From Legionella sp. (GTDB lineage: Bacteria > Pseudomonadota > Gammaproteobacteria > Legionellales > Legionellaceae): DNA of 64,000 nucleotides. The notes beneath the pieces are model-generated. The model was not told where the DNA came from and did no database searches. It worked only from the letters and a program-made list of their open reading frames with translations. The DNA lies in NCBI GenBank assembly GCA_031291095.1, contig JARLJR010000038.1, forward strand, positions 1 through 64,000. Reading direction: 5' to 3'. The position numbers were made by a program, and so were the translations under genes. Numbering within the stretch: the first letter of the stretch is position 1; each line of letters begins with the position of its first letter. Shown one piece after another: positions 19,315 through 30,700 of this stretch.

Positions 19315-20922
19315 ATGCCATTAAAAACCTGCACTTATACAATTTCCGAAGCATTAACCACTCTGAAAAAAGGAGTACTCCTTTTTTTATTGCTAGAATC
19401 GCTTAATATGAACCAAGAAGAGATTATTGGGGTTTCTGGTGAGAAGCATCCAAAAATTTCATTCAACAAACAAGGGTTTTCTAAAATCCTGAACAAAAAT
19501 CTTGAGGCGCTGTTCATTGAAAAAAATGTGACGACACAGTCAATTAAAGTAAATGATTTAAATAAGCTGCTCCAGGCCCTATCTTCCCAAAAAATAATGG
19601 CTAAATTTCCTTATTTTTTTTCCATGATTGAAGAAACTCAATATGACAATGTAAATTCCATTATCGAAGATCATGGGCAGATCAATCGCTGTAAAAACAT
19701 GCAAAGCATGTGGCAGCAATGGGGGACCATTGCTTTGCCACATCTTATTTCATCGCATCAAGTGTTACAAAGAATCCTTGCAGCCAAAATGAAACGGCCT
19801 CTAGCTCATCATTTAGACATAAGTACGCTGGGAAATGGATTAAGCATTGAATATCAATGTGAAATTTATTCCAACCATTTGTATGGGGCCAAATTATTAG
19901 ACATCTGGCATGACTATTTAATGAGTACCTCGCCCCAAAGTCGCCATCCGCAAAAATTTTTAGAATGGTTAAACAAGCAGCCCCCAACCACGCTTCACAA
20001 ATACGGAATAAACCATTTAGATGCTCTACCTAAAGTCAATTACCTGACTACTCCTACTCAGCGAACTCCCTGGATATTGCATTTTAAACCCGGAAATATT
20101 GTTGAAGGAGCCAGTTTACCCAAGCCCACGAAGCAAGAAGAAGTCGTTGAAATCATCTATGTCTTAGGTCTTCTAGAAAATAATTTAGTGTTTTTGGGGG
20201 GCGTGAAAAAAAGAGGCGTGATAAATCATTCCAGCTTTTTTGGCGGGGAGCAAACTCAAGGGGCAGGAAAAATAATCCTAAAGAGCAAATTAGATACCTC
20301 AAATAATCTGTATTGGGTTCTCCATAAAATGGATAACAATAGTGGACATATTAAACCCACTGATCAAATGACCATAAATACTTTAGAGAAGCTGGTACGT
20401 TTGGGTTTAGATTTAAAGGCAATTTCCTGGAACTCCAAATGGGGTGCGGTAGGCCAATATGATGAAAATGCATTGATTGCGCTGAAACGTTTAAAACAAG
20501 ATTTTTCTTATGTCAAAATCTTCGATGCAGCATGCTCAATAAACTCAAAACGTTTAGAAAAGATTTCCCTATTTGCACGACATGGGGCAGTAAAAGAATT
20601 GCATTGTTACCTGGCAGTTAGGAGCTATAAAATAAGCATCCATGAAGTGATAACCACAGGCTTATTTATCATGGAAACCCTGAAAAACCATCTACTTCTT
20701 TGTGAAAAAGGGACGTTCCAGCATAAGGAAAAACCTCAAACCGCCAAAAAGTTAGTAAAACAGGCTATAGAGCTCTTAAAAAATGCGGGGATATATTGCC
20801 CTGAATTTGAGGAAGAATTAGAAGTGATTATCCTCCAATTTAAAAACCGTCCTACTCGTCAACAAAACCTCAATGAGGTTCAAGAAAATTGCCTCGATCG
20901 AAAAGGACCATTTTCATTATAA
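19315..20922 (+). CDS. 535-residue putative effector with HSSF...SGH motif pair
   Basis: No ribosome site is clear. The ATG at 19315 gives 535 residues, and an ATG at 19408 (MNQEEIIG) would remove a hydrophobic stretch of questionable value. The middle of the protein has INHSSFFGGEQTQGAGKI (H305 onward) and, 38 residues later, NNSGHIKPT. From memory, plant IQM-type calmodulin-binding proteins and a group of bacterial proteins share HSSF-x-(A)GG...AG...SGHY-P in the same order. The biochemical function of that region is not established to my knowledge. The regions either side look helical and are unrecognised. The neighbourhood suggests a translocated protein. Confidence 0.7.
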   Translation: MPLKTCTYTISEALTTLKKGVLLFLLLESLNMNQEEIIGVSGEKHPKISFNKQGFSKILNKNLEALFIEKNVTTQSIKVNDLNKLLQALSSQKIMAKFPYFFSMIEETQYDNVNSIIEDHGQINRCKNMQSMWQQWGTIALPHLISSHQVLQRILAAKMKRPLAHHLDISTLGNGLSIEYQCEIYSNHLYGAKLLDIWHDYLMSTSPQSRHPQKFLEWLNKQPPTTLHKYGINHLDALPKVNYLTTPTQRTPWILHFKPGNIVEGASLPKPTKQEEVVEIIYVLGLLENNLVFLGGVKKRGVINHSSFFGGEQTQGAGKIILKSKLDTSNNLYWVLHKMDNNSGHIKPTDQMTINTLEKLVRLGLDLKAISWNSKWGAVGQYDENALIALKRLKQDFSYVKIFDAACSINSKRLEKISLFARHGAVKELHCYLAVRSYKISIHEVITTGLFIMETLKNHLLLCEKGTFQHKEKPQTAKKLVKQAIELLKNAGIYCPEFEEELEVIILQFKNRPTRQQNLNEVQENCLDRKGPFSL

Positions 20923-20967
20923 TGGTCTATGATATTATTTACGTTTTTAATCCAAAGGGATCTTTTT

Positions 20968-21801
20968 ATGAGTCAAAAAACAGCTTTAGTTTCTGGATTT
21001 GCACGTTCATTTGTATCGGGAAATGCTATTTCGGGTGGACTAGTTTGGCCATTAGGGGCTAAAGAAAAAGGAGTTTACACTGACTCGGAAGGAAAGTTTT
21101 CCATTGAATGGCCTGTTGATCAGCCAGTTACCTTAGTTTTTGAAAAGCCTGGTTCTTATTGGTCTGGATATAAAACAACACAATCCGCAACCTTCATCGT
21201 ACCGCCTGAAGGCATAAATGATAAAAACTATTTAAAAAATGTATCATTTCAAGTTCCATCAGAAATGGCTTATTCATTTATCCAATGGGCCACTGGATTT
21301 ACACCCTCCCCAGACAAAGGTCACATTGCAGCAACAGTTACCCCACCTAATATGACCTTAGATGATATTCCTCAAGGTATTGAAGGTGTTAAGGTAAGAC
21401 TTTCGCCGGAGGTTGACACAGCTCCGTTTTATTTCGGTATATTTCCACTGACGCATAAAACAAATCCTTTTGATAGATCATTAACGAGTACCTCATTAGA
21501 TGGAGGGATTCTTTTTTCAAATGTTCCCCCAGGCGAGTATGATTTATATGCTGAAAAAGAGGGGTATGTTTTCTCGAAAGTACACGTTACTGTTCGGGCA
21601 GATGTTTTAGTTAATGCGAGTCCGCCTAATGGTCCTACTCAACAGGTTCCTCAACCAACTGAAAACGCGTTAGTAAACGAAAATACTCAACCAAAGACGA
21701 CCGTATCAACTAATTCTAATAGCTTTTTTAAGCCTGCTATGGTGGGTTTGGCCGTTGCTGCGAGTGCCTGTGTTGCGACTGCGGTAATTAGTAGTATGTA
21801 A
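20968..21801 (+). CDS. Beta-sandwich protein with C-terminal membrane anchor
   Basis: The ATG at 20968 is preceded by AAAGGGATC and is a better start than the ATG at 20929; it gives 277 residues. Two regions look like carboxypeptidase-regulatory or Cna-B-type beta-sandwiches. The first is at residues 5-90 (GVYTDSEGKFSIEWP). The second is at about 130-225 (GIEGVKVRLSP, then GGILFSNVPPGEYDLYAEKEGYVFSKVHV). A Pro/Thr/Asn linker leads to one C-terminal hydrophobic helix (PAMVGLAVAASACVATAVI), giving a tail-anchored layout. There is no N-terminal signal, so an envelope adhesin is unlikely. A translocated protein inserting into host membranes is possible. A strong terminator follows. Confidence 0.75.
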   Translation: MSQKTALVSGFARSFVSGNAISGGLVWPLGAKEKGVYTDSEGKFSIEWPVDQPVTLVFEKPGSYWSGYKTTQSATFIVPPEGINDKNYLKNVSFQVPSEMAYSFIQWATGFTPSPDKGHIAATVTPPNMTLDDIPQGIEGVKVRLSPEVDTAPFYFGIFPLTHKTNPFDRSLTSTSLDGGILFSNVPPGEYDLYAEKEGYVFSKVHVTVRADVLVNASPPNGPTQQVPQPTENALVNENTQPKTTVSTNSNSFFKPAMVGLAVAASACVATAVISSM

Positions 21802-21805
21802 TTTG

Positions 21806-21840
21806 ACGTCATCCCTCACTACGTTCGGGATGACGTTTTT
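21806..21840 (+). terminator. Rho-independent terminator
   Basis: A perfect 10-bp stem ACGTCATCCC/GGGATGACGT (21806-21815 with 21827-21836) is followed by a T-run (21836-21840), four bases past the upstream stop and just before the convergent ybaL. Confidence 0.85.
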
Positions 21841-21842
21841 CC

Positions 21843-23564
21843 TTAACTTAATGGCATTGTGTCCACCTCATGCAACTTATCATACCGATTAAGCACATAA
21901 GCCCCTATATTCTTAGCAATTTCTTCCTCAGCAAAAAAAACTTTCCCCTCGACATCAGCCTGTAATAATCTCGCTTCTTTTTCATTATGCATACGAACTA
22001 CTGAATCGATATCAGGATTTAATTTCAGCGCATTCCCTATCATTTTTCGTACATCGATGGTGTTTGAGATAAGAAGCATCAGCATACTTGCATGAGCAAC
22101 TTGAGCTTGCTCCAAAACGAAGGGATCCGCTGCGTCACCATAAATAGCCGCGATTCCATCAGCTCGTAATTTAGCAATTAATTCACGATTATTATCCACT
22201 ACCACATAAGGAATCTCTTTTTGAATCAATAACTGAGCCACCCGTTCACCTACTCTGCCATAACCAACTAAAACCACGTGCTTGCTGCGATACTTATCTG
22301 GGGTATTAATCGGTAACTGGGCCAACAGATCATCTGAGTGCTCAAGAAAAACCGACCATTTTGAATACCTCTTGGTCCATTTTTTAATGGGATCTATCAA
22401 ACGGAAAATTAACGGATTCATCGCAATAGAAATAAGCGCTCCTGCGAGGATAAAACTCCGTGCCTCTACAGGCAATACGCCAAAGCGTACCCCTAATTCT
22501 GCAAGGATAAAAGAAAACTCCCCTATTTGTGCAAGACTTGCCGAAACAATTAATGCGGTATAAAACGGATAACGAAAAAGAAGGACTAGGGCAAAAGCAG
22601 CAACAGATTTTCCCAGAATAATGATACAGATTACCTCAAGGATTTTTAAAGGATCATGAACTAACACCATCGGGTTAAATAACATTCCGACAGAGACAAA
22701 AAACAAAACCGCAAACACGTCTCTTAGGGGTAAAGAATCTTCAGCGGCTCGATTACTAAAAGAAGATTCTCGTAAAACCATTCCGGCAAAAAAAGCACCT
22801 AAAGCAAATGAAACACCAAACAGCATTGATGCAATATAAGCAATACTGATTGCTGCCGCAATAATACATAAAGTAAATAATTCACGCGATCCGGTACTGG
22901 CAACATGCCAAAGTACTATGGGAAAAATACGCTTACCTACAACAAGCATCAGGAGAATAAAGGTCGCAACTTTAGCCAGAGTAATACTTAAAACAACTGC
23001 AAAAGGATGAGTCGCATCGATTTGCCCCACTGAGCCACCAAGCCAAAAAGAAAATGGAGGCAGCAATACCAACACTACGACCATAACCAAATCTTCAACC
23101 AAGAGCCAACCTACGGCGATATGTCCATTAATTGAGTCAATAGCTCCTCGTTCTTCTAAAGCCCGCAAAAGAACTACAGTGCTGGCTACGGATAAAGACA
23201 GTCCAAAGATCAATGAACTTCCATAACTCCAGCCCCATAAAATAGCAACTGCGGCCCCCAATAAAGTAGCAACCATTATTTGTACGATTGCTCCCGGGAT
23301 CGCAATCGCCCGCACTTTTAATAAATCACTGAGCGAGAAATGGAGTCCTACGCCAAACATCAATAACATAATCCCCAGCTCAGCTAACTCTTGGGCAATA
23401 TTCACATCGGCAAATATACCAGGAGTAAATGGACCAATTACAATTCCTGCCATTAGATATCCAACCAAGGTAGGAAGTTTTAATTTGAGTGAAATAAACC
23501 CAAACATAACCGCTAAAGCAAAAGCAAATGCAACAGTAGTTATTAACGGAAGCGAGTGATGCAT
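21843..23564 (-). CDS. ybaL: YbaL-type K+/H+ antiporter (CPA2 family) with RCK domain
   Basis: The 573-residue inner-membrane protein starts MHHSLPLITTVAF, like E. coli YbaL. Long identical runs include ELAELGIMLLMFGVGLHFSL, ASTVVLLRALEERGAIDS and FALGAFFAGMVL. About 12 hydrophobic segments fill residues 5-380. The C-terminal part (from about residue 415) is a Rossmann RCK/TrkA-N domain with GYGRVGERVAQLL and a later acidic residue (VVDNN), expected to bind nucleotide and gate transport. The family exports monovalent cations in exchange for protons. Upstream on the same strand lies the CNF-like gene, whose stop is only nine bases before this start, so they may share a transcript. Confidence 0.93.
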   Translation of the reverse strand: MHHSLPLITTVAFAFALAVMFGFISLKLKLPTLVGYLMAGIVIGPFTPGIFADVNIAQELAELGIMLLMFGVGLHFSLSDLLKVRAIAIPGAIVQIMVATLLGAAVAILWGWSYGSSLIFGLSLSVASTVVLLRALEERGAIDSINGHIAVGWLLVEDLVMVVVLVLLPPFSFWLGGSVGQIDATHPFAVVLSITLAKVATFILLMLVVGKRIFPIVLWHVASTGSRELFTLCIIAAAISIAYIASMLFGVSFALGAFFAGMVLRESSFSNRAAEDSLPLRDVFAVLFFVSVGMLFNPMVLVHDPLKILEVICIIILGKSVAAFALVLLFRYPFYTALIVSASLAQIGEFSFILAELGVRFGVLPVEARSFILAGALISIAMNPLIFRLIDPIKKWTKRYSKWSVFLEHSDDLLAQLPINTPDKYRSKHVVLVGYGRVGERVAQLLIQKEIPYVVVDNNRELIAKLRADGIAAIYGDAADPFVLEQAQVAHASMLMLLISNTIDVRKMIGNALKLNPDIDSVVRMHNEKEARLLQADVEGKVFFAEEEIAKNIGAYVLNRYDKLHEVDTMPLS

Positions 23565-23572
23565 ACTTACTC

Positions 23573-24592
23573 CTATAAAATAGTGCAGTCCCCTGATTTT
23601 CGATTGGTATTCACTTCTTCGTCTGTTTCATCTGTTGTTTTAGAGTCCATCAACTGATTTTTATATTGAGTAGTGATTTGTGTTGTATTCGTTGTGATTT
23701 TGAGACTTTCAGGTATTGGGTCGAGCGCTCCACTCAAGGTCTTCCCTGTGAGCGCTATAGCTTCCCTATAAATAGTTGTCTCGTCAGGTGATTTGCCTCG
23801 ATAATAGGGCTTTTCTATTATATCTCCGCATAAAAAATTAAAATCCCTCTTACGTACCGCCTCAGCCACATCCTTTAAAAAATCACTCTGCTCAGGACCT
23901 GCAAAACTTATCATTCGTTGTATTTTTGCTAATAAGGCATCTCTTTTAGCAGATAGTTCCTGACAATAGGGTTCATACGCCTCCCGATATTTTTCTTGCA
24001 ACTGTGGGTCAGCCCCCATATGGGGATCACTAACAATAAACTCCACAGATCGTTTTTTTGTCCAAGTACCTCCTACTTGTTCGAGCCCCTGTAAGACCTG
24101 TTCATCGCTTTGATACTTTGCTTTTTTAGGGGTATAAGGCTCTGAGTAACCTGAACACATGGTTCCATTGGGTGTTGCAAAAACATTTTTCACCTCGGAC
24201 ATATCTAAAAAGCTTATCGTATAGTCGTTTATGCGCTCCTCTTGGCATAATTGTTTTAAATAAGTTTCCATGCCTACACAAGGATGCGTGTCAAAAACAT
24301 TGCCATGCGGCTCTTCTCGAACAGTGGTACATGGTGTCCCTAGTTCAAAAAGAATTTTGTTATCTTGTACATGATAACTTTTTAACTTATGTAACCAGTC
24401 TTTAAAATTTTGATTAAAGCTATTATCACTATTTTCCCTGGTTGAGCGCATATGATAGAGCCCATACCCTTGGTCGGTTTTCGCATAAAAAGCAGTGCAT
24501 CCACTAAAATCGGTAGTAAAAATCTCCTTAGGTGTGTCGTTGGGCTCTATCGCTCCAGGGCCATCCATTTCAACTTCTATTCGTTCTAGCAT
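23573..24592 (-). CDS. CNF/CheD-like deamidase candidate ending in a CaaX box (putative effector)
   Basis: The ATG at 24592 has AAGGGAG just ahead. The 339-residue protein contains DFSGCTAFYAKTDQGYGLYH, where C32 and H47 are 15 residues apart. This is the spacing of the catalytic Cys866/His881 of CNF1, and the (L)SGC motif is shared by CNF1, BLF1 and related glutamine deamidases. The middle has a polar region with several Cys, and residues 210-270 look helical. The last four residues are CTIL, a CaaX box; Leu at the final position favours geranylgeranylation. Known prenylated Legionella effectors use such tails to reach host membranes. The inferred activity is host glutamine deamidation at a membrane. 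The gene lies nine bases upstream of ybaL, which looks functionally unrelated. Confidence 0.7.
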   Translation of the reverse strand: MLERIEVEMDGPGAIEPNDTPKEIFTTDFSGCTAFYAKTDQGYGLYHMRSTRENSDNSFNQNFKDWLHKLKSYHVQDNKILFELGTPCTTVREEPHGNVFDTHPCVGMETYLKQLCQEERINDYTISFLDMSEVKNVFATPNGTMCSGYSEPYTPKKAKYQSDEQVLQGLEQVGGTWTKKRSVEFIVSDPHMGADPQLQEKYREAYEPYCQELSAKRDALLAKIQRMISFAGPEQSDFLKDVAEAVRKRDFNFLCGDIIEKPYYRGKSPDETTIYREAIALTGKTLSGALDPIPESLKITTNTTQITTQYKNQLMDSKTTDETDEEVNTNRKSGDCTIL

Positions 24593-24723
24593 AGCTCCCT
24601 TCCTTGATACGCAAGTTTTTATATATAAATTATATATCCATATCGTAATTATATTTGCATAACTGTATCAATGGAGCGCAGTGTGTTACAATCGCCCTCA
24701 TTTTATTTAACTTAAGCAAGCTT

Positions 24724-27700
24724 ATGCCCCCTCTAAGCCCAGCTCCTTTTCTTTATGTTAAAAAGCAAAAACCGTCATTTTTTTCTGTGAATGCGGAACA
24801 AACATATTCATGGGGCACACAGGCTATAGGAGTTGAACAAGACACAAGTCTGCACTTATATGTGCATCTAATTGAGAACTGGCTGCGCAATCCAGCTTAT
24901 TTCAAATTTCCGAATCAAGCCCCTGACCTGCCAAGTAGAGTAACCAAAGAAAACAAAACGCCGTATTCTCTGCTTCCAGGAACACGTAAACATAAGATAA
25001 CTTTAGAGGATTTTGATGATTTAAATATGGAGAACTTGCTCGATCTCGCCTTTGTTTTCGATATGGTAGCGTCTAGGATTACAGATTACATCGACAAAGG
25101 TCAGGCCGTTGGTATTAATTTCAGAGAGGTTTTTCTTGTTCTAGAGGAGGGAACACCTCCCGCACATTATCGCCCAGGTATCGATATCTTGGTCACCAGT
25201 GTTGCACAATACAATAAAGCCAAAAACCGACTTTCTTATCAACTAGGAAAATACCTTCTTAACGAGTTTAAATTTGCTCCACCCCAAATTAACTCCTGTG
25301 CTTTTAGCTGGAGTGACTATAAAACACCTTTAAAAGATTATTATTACTTCGATTCTGTTTTAGCAGCCTATCTTTCTTATTATCAACGTGATAATAAATT
25401 CAATAACAGAACCGTTATAGCTTTTACCTCCCCCGTTTCGGCTCATGAGCTATGGCCTTTCTTTCAATACACTTCAATAACCTCTCAAGAATTAACACTT
25501 GTTCTTAAAGGAACTCAATATGAGAATGAGCATGAAAGACAAAGAGTTTATGAAGAGCTAGTTGCATTAATCAAGGACAGCAAATGCAGTTGTTTGGTGC
25601 ATATTATTTTAGTTACTAAAGACAATCTCAACTGTAATTTACTGGATTTAAAACCTAATTCCCAAGAAAAGCTAGATGGTTTTCACCCACTAGCCCATGG
25701 TGCAGGCTATTATTTTTCTTCAGCTAAAGCAACATCACTTATTTATCGAGCAATACAAGCCCAAGAATCCGTTAAAGATTCCTGGTTATCTGACTTACAA
25801 CAGCGCACTCCTCGAAGAACCCTTCCAGGGGCCTACATTATTGCGCAAGAAACAAGCAATAATGTACGAATCTCAAAAACCTTAACTCGAGAGCAAATAA
25901 AATCTAAAGTCCAATTGTCGATTACCCATCAACAAAGCATAGCCAATCAAGAGGAGCTAAGCCAAACTCAAGCAGTCAATGAAGAGGTACAAGAACAGCT
26001 GGCTCAAAATGTAAATCAGACTCAAAGCGTTAATTTTGAACGAGATCTTAGTTGGGACTTTAAGACAACCTTAGATGGTTTCTGTAAAAAATTGGAAGCT
26101 TACGCAAAGCGCGTGCTGCCAGAAATCATCGAGTATGAAAGCGAGTTAAAACAAGCAGGTTATTTTACCCAGTACTATCTTAAAAAACACAGTAAAATCA
26201 ACTTCTATAAACAGTTAGCGAACGAGGCTAACTTTCGACTACAATTTGCCGCACGTTGTTTTGGTGCTGCCTTAGTTGAAGATAAGAACGAAAAAGGCAA
26301 ATTGCTCAAGGTCAAGCTACCTCATTACACACTAGATGCAATGGAAGAACCCGTTGCTGATATGTTAATAAGGGCACATGTGCACATAAAAGATGGCCTT
26401 CCTGCTAAAGAATGCCTTATTAAGGATTCTTTTTTCTATGGGCGTACTTTATGTGGCCTAGACCGAATACTCCAGCAATCAGTATGCGGATTCCCCCCTC
26501 CTAAGATTTTTTCTAAGCTCTCTTATCAATCTCAGTTGCAAGCAAAGAATAGCGCCAATAATGCCGCATCAGGCGGATTTCAAGACTCATTAAATTATTC
26601 GGTCTTATTACCTGATGAACTACTGTCTACGGTTGAGATTGATTTACAACAAAAACTGATGGTAATGGCAGAACAATTATTAGGCTTATTTAAGCCTCAT
26701 GCCCCTCTTGCACCAAAAGAGGTCCGCGCTTTAGAGAGTCAATTTTTAAACTTGGTTTGCTTTTACTTCCCAGAGCATCATGTCGATATTGCTCGTTTAG
26801 AACAATTTATTTTTCAATTTGCAGACCATAATGAAGACAATTTAAAAATCTTAGTACAAATCCTTATTGCTAAGCATAAGAATGGCTTGGAATCATTATT
26901 CCAATTGCTGTCTTTTTTAGAATCACGATCTCTGTTAGATTATTTTTATAAAATCCGTTTTCAATATGCGTTAACCGTTTCCTCTGTAGATCTAATACTC
27001 AAAAGTTACGCGTCGAATACGTTTTTAAAAATTGCATCCAGAATTCCTATAGGAACAAATGTTAGTGAATGGCCTGATTTTGAGTTATTTGCTCTTCATT
27101 TCCTGATATTTGCCGCACAAAATCGCCTAACTATTGATAATGATGAACTAACGAAATTAGAGCGCTTTTGGAAGCGAGTTCATGCAAAATTTTTGCTTTA
27201 TAGTGGCAATCAAGAAGCGGAAGCGCAAAAACTAATCCATCAGCTTACACAGCAATTGATTCATAGCAATGGCCTATCTATAGCACCGCTTTCACAAATT
27301 AAAACATTCTATGATGGCTTAGAAAAATTACTTGATCACGCAATAGAAAGGAATGCCTTAAAGGAGCAAATTGACGAGATAAAGGGCGTCTCACTCTTAT
27401 TCACTGATGCTCCTTATGCATGGGAGCGAAATGGTTTTAATGTACTAAGCGCAGAAATGCAAATTCATTCTGCTGCCATCAATCCCGTCACTAAATCCTA
27501 TGCTGTTTCTAATAAGGAACTAGTGCAAGCGATGGTGGATCACGAAGCGGGTTCTTCGTCACTTAAAACCATGCTATTTCGTTTCTTAGGAACTCAGGCC
27601 TTACGTGAGGAGCTTTCATTTTATCGTCAATTATATCAAACAACGACGCTGACAAAGAATGCGACCACTAACTATATTGCGGAACTTCTGTGTAGCTACC

Positions 27701-30700
27701 ACGCGCTTACTTATACTGGAAATGGGTATGGCGACGCCATTGTTCCAGAAGCATTTAAAGAAAATTTAAATCATTTTTTAACCAAAAATAATTTAAATAG
27801 AGATTTATCCGCTACTCAACTTTCTACAGAGATTGAGCGCTTTCTCGTACATATAAATCAACTCCCAACAGATGAGCATAATGGGGTACAGAATTTATGG
27901 GGCATTTGGCGAAGCCAACAGGTTAATGCGTTCAAAATAAGCAAAAACCCAATTCCAAGCGTTTTTTTAAGAAAATTTGCTACAAAAAAATTAGGCAATT
28001 TTTTATTTGCTCAAAAAGAAAATCTGGAAAAAGCGCTTCCTGAATTAAATAGTAACCCTAAAGTTGTAGAAACCCTTATTAACCAGTGGACTGATGAATT
28101 TAATATTCCTACAACACACACACAAATTATATTCGCTTATTTAAAGAGGCTTTATCCTAAATTTGATGCAAAAACCCTGTTGTGTAACTTACCGCAGATT
28201 AACGGCTTTTTGGAATCACTCTCGACTATTTCTCGCAATAATCCTAACAGCTTTATTTATTTGGCTCTTGAGGGGCTCATTGAAAAAAATACTAATGTTG
28301 ACGCCTTTTTGTGTTTTATTGAACTTTTTGCCAGAGAGCTATCAAAACATCAAGGGCATGCAACTACAGATAAAAAAGCTTCTCGCTTTCTTTTAGCTCT
28401 GGCTAAAAAACCTCATATTTACTACGGCCTCCCTCAGTCAAAAACGTTAATTAGCACACTAATTGAATCTTCTTTTAAAATTGAAAATAAAGAAAATCCT
28501 CTGCTTCTTTTAGACTTCGTCGAAAAACTACTACCTCTGGGTCTCGATGAAAGCGAAAAAGTATTTACTGTATTAAGCCAAATAGTAAAGAGTAATGATG
28601 GGCTTGAGTTCTTAAATGCCCACTCGTACTTAAGCGCGCAGCAATTAAAGGAAATAGCGCGATTTCTCTCCAAGGTTAATTCATACTCATTGGCCATAGA
28701 CCTAATGGAGGGCTTATTCGCACACGATAAGGCTTATGATCTTAGTGAATTGAATGCTGCTTTAAGTGAGAAAACCAGTGATGAAGCTCACTGCCTATTA
28801 AAACTTGCTCATAGCCTTTGCCAGGATACTGAACAATCGTTAATAGACGAGTTACACAAATTACACGATAAGCCGTTGTCAGGTTTAAAAAAGCTAATCC
28901 AGCTCCATCAAGTGCAATTCATTAACGCCCCGGAAATTTTAACCTTATTAGATAGCCCTTCTTTAGACGAGGCCATCACTCGCCTGAAACGCCAAAAATC
29001 CCAAGAGAATCGACAACGTTTTGAGTACGACCCACAGTTTGTTAAAGGGAAAATCGCAGGCATTAAACTAAAGTCTCATGAACACGATGACGATTTGCCT
29101 TTAAGCCAAGCGGAACAAGAGAGTTTATGGGCTGATTACCAGTTATTAATGTCGTACATGGTTGAAAAACCATTTAAATTTGAATCTTCAGGGATCATAA
29201 AAGAATGCTGCATTCATGATTTAGAAGAACATGACTTTCCGATTCTATTTAAAATTCTGCAAGATCGCATTACTAAAGACGAAGATCGTCACCACAATCA
29301 ATTGCTTTTAATCGCCTTAAGTGTGGAAGCGCTTTATCAGACTACGAAGAAATTTCCTCGTTGCACACAAATACTCACTTTATTAAAGCGCTTGCACTAC
29401 CCTGGAAACCTGATCCATGAACTCAAAACAGGTGAAGGGAAGAGTATTGTGGGCGCCATGCATGGTGCCTGGCTTTGTGCCCTAGGGCATACAGTCGATA
29501 TTGCCACTGAAAATGACGAGTTAGCCCATAATGCCTTAGAAAAATTTGGGCCATTTTACCAGTATTTAGGAATTGCCCATGGAGAAGATATTCTTGCAGC
29601 GCAAAGTGCTCATCATGAATATGTTACCAATGGTATAAATTATTCGACCGCCTCAAATCTCGCCCTTTTTCGCACACGTATGGCTTTGGAAAAGAAGCCT
29701 CTACCTAAAAACTCTGCCCTAGTCTGTGATGAGATTGATGCAATCTTAACAATGACCATCCAATTTCGTATGGCCGCAACCTTGGATCCGTTATTAAACG
29801 ATACAAAGAAATGGGTCAAGGTGTATCAACTCATTCTTCAGTTTGTAAAAGAAAATGAACTTTATATAAATAATCCCTGTAGTGACCAAGAAGACGTTTT
29901 AAATTTAAAAAATTACTTTATTATCAAAAATCCTGACCAAGACTTTCTTCAGTTTACGAACAAAATCTCTAATGAATTACTTAACACCCTAATTGAGTCG
30001 TCAATGGTGGCTCATGAATTAGAGGAGAAAGTTGATTACTACGTAGTTGAGGCCAAGGGGGCTACTGAAAAACAGTATTATGCCGCGCCCATCATTGCAA
30101 GTACTAAAAGACCCGATCCTAAAGTAAGCTATGCGGAATACGTGCAACCGTTATTACATACCCTACTCAATAACAAAAAGCCACCACCACCCTATCCTTT
30201 TGTTATTGAGCCAAGCACAGAAACACTGGTGGCAACCAGTGCTAAAAACTTTTTTGATTATTACCGCTTAAATGATGGTCCAATCGTTGGCTTGACTGGA
30301 ACCTCTGGGACTCGTGTCGAGCTGGCCGAATTTTATGAGCAACAAGGATTAGTCGCATTTAAATACCCCAAATTCTATCCAGATCGTTCCAAGGATTTAG
30401 GCTTGGTCACAGCCTTTGGACCAGAGGAGCATCTGAAAAAAATCCATGAATGGATTGAAATTTATAAAAGGGAACACCCCTCGCAGCCTATTTTATTAAT
30501 CACCCCATCCCCCCAAGCTACAGAAAATATATGGGGCTTCTTAAAAGCAAGAACCCAATGGTTGGTGCAATGTTTTCACGGCTATGCAGAGGCTGGAAAA
30601 TCAGAGGCAAATGTCATTTATACCGCCGGTAAAGATGATTTTCTTACTTTAGCGAACCAAAGTTTAGGGCGAGGAACGGATATAGCTCCAGAGCACGAAC

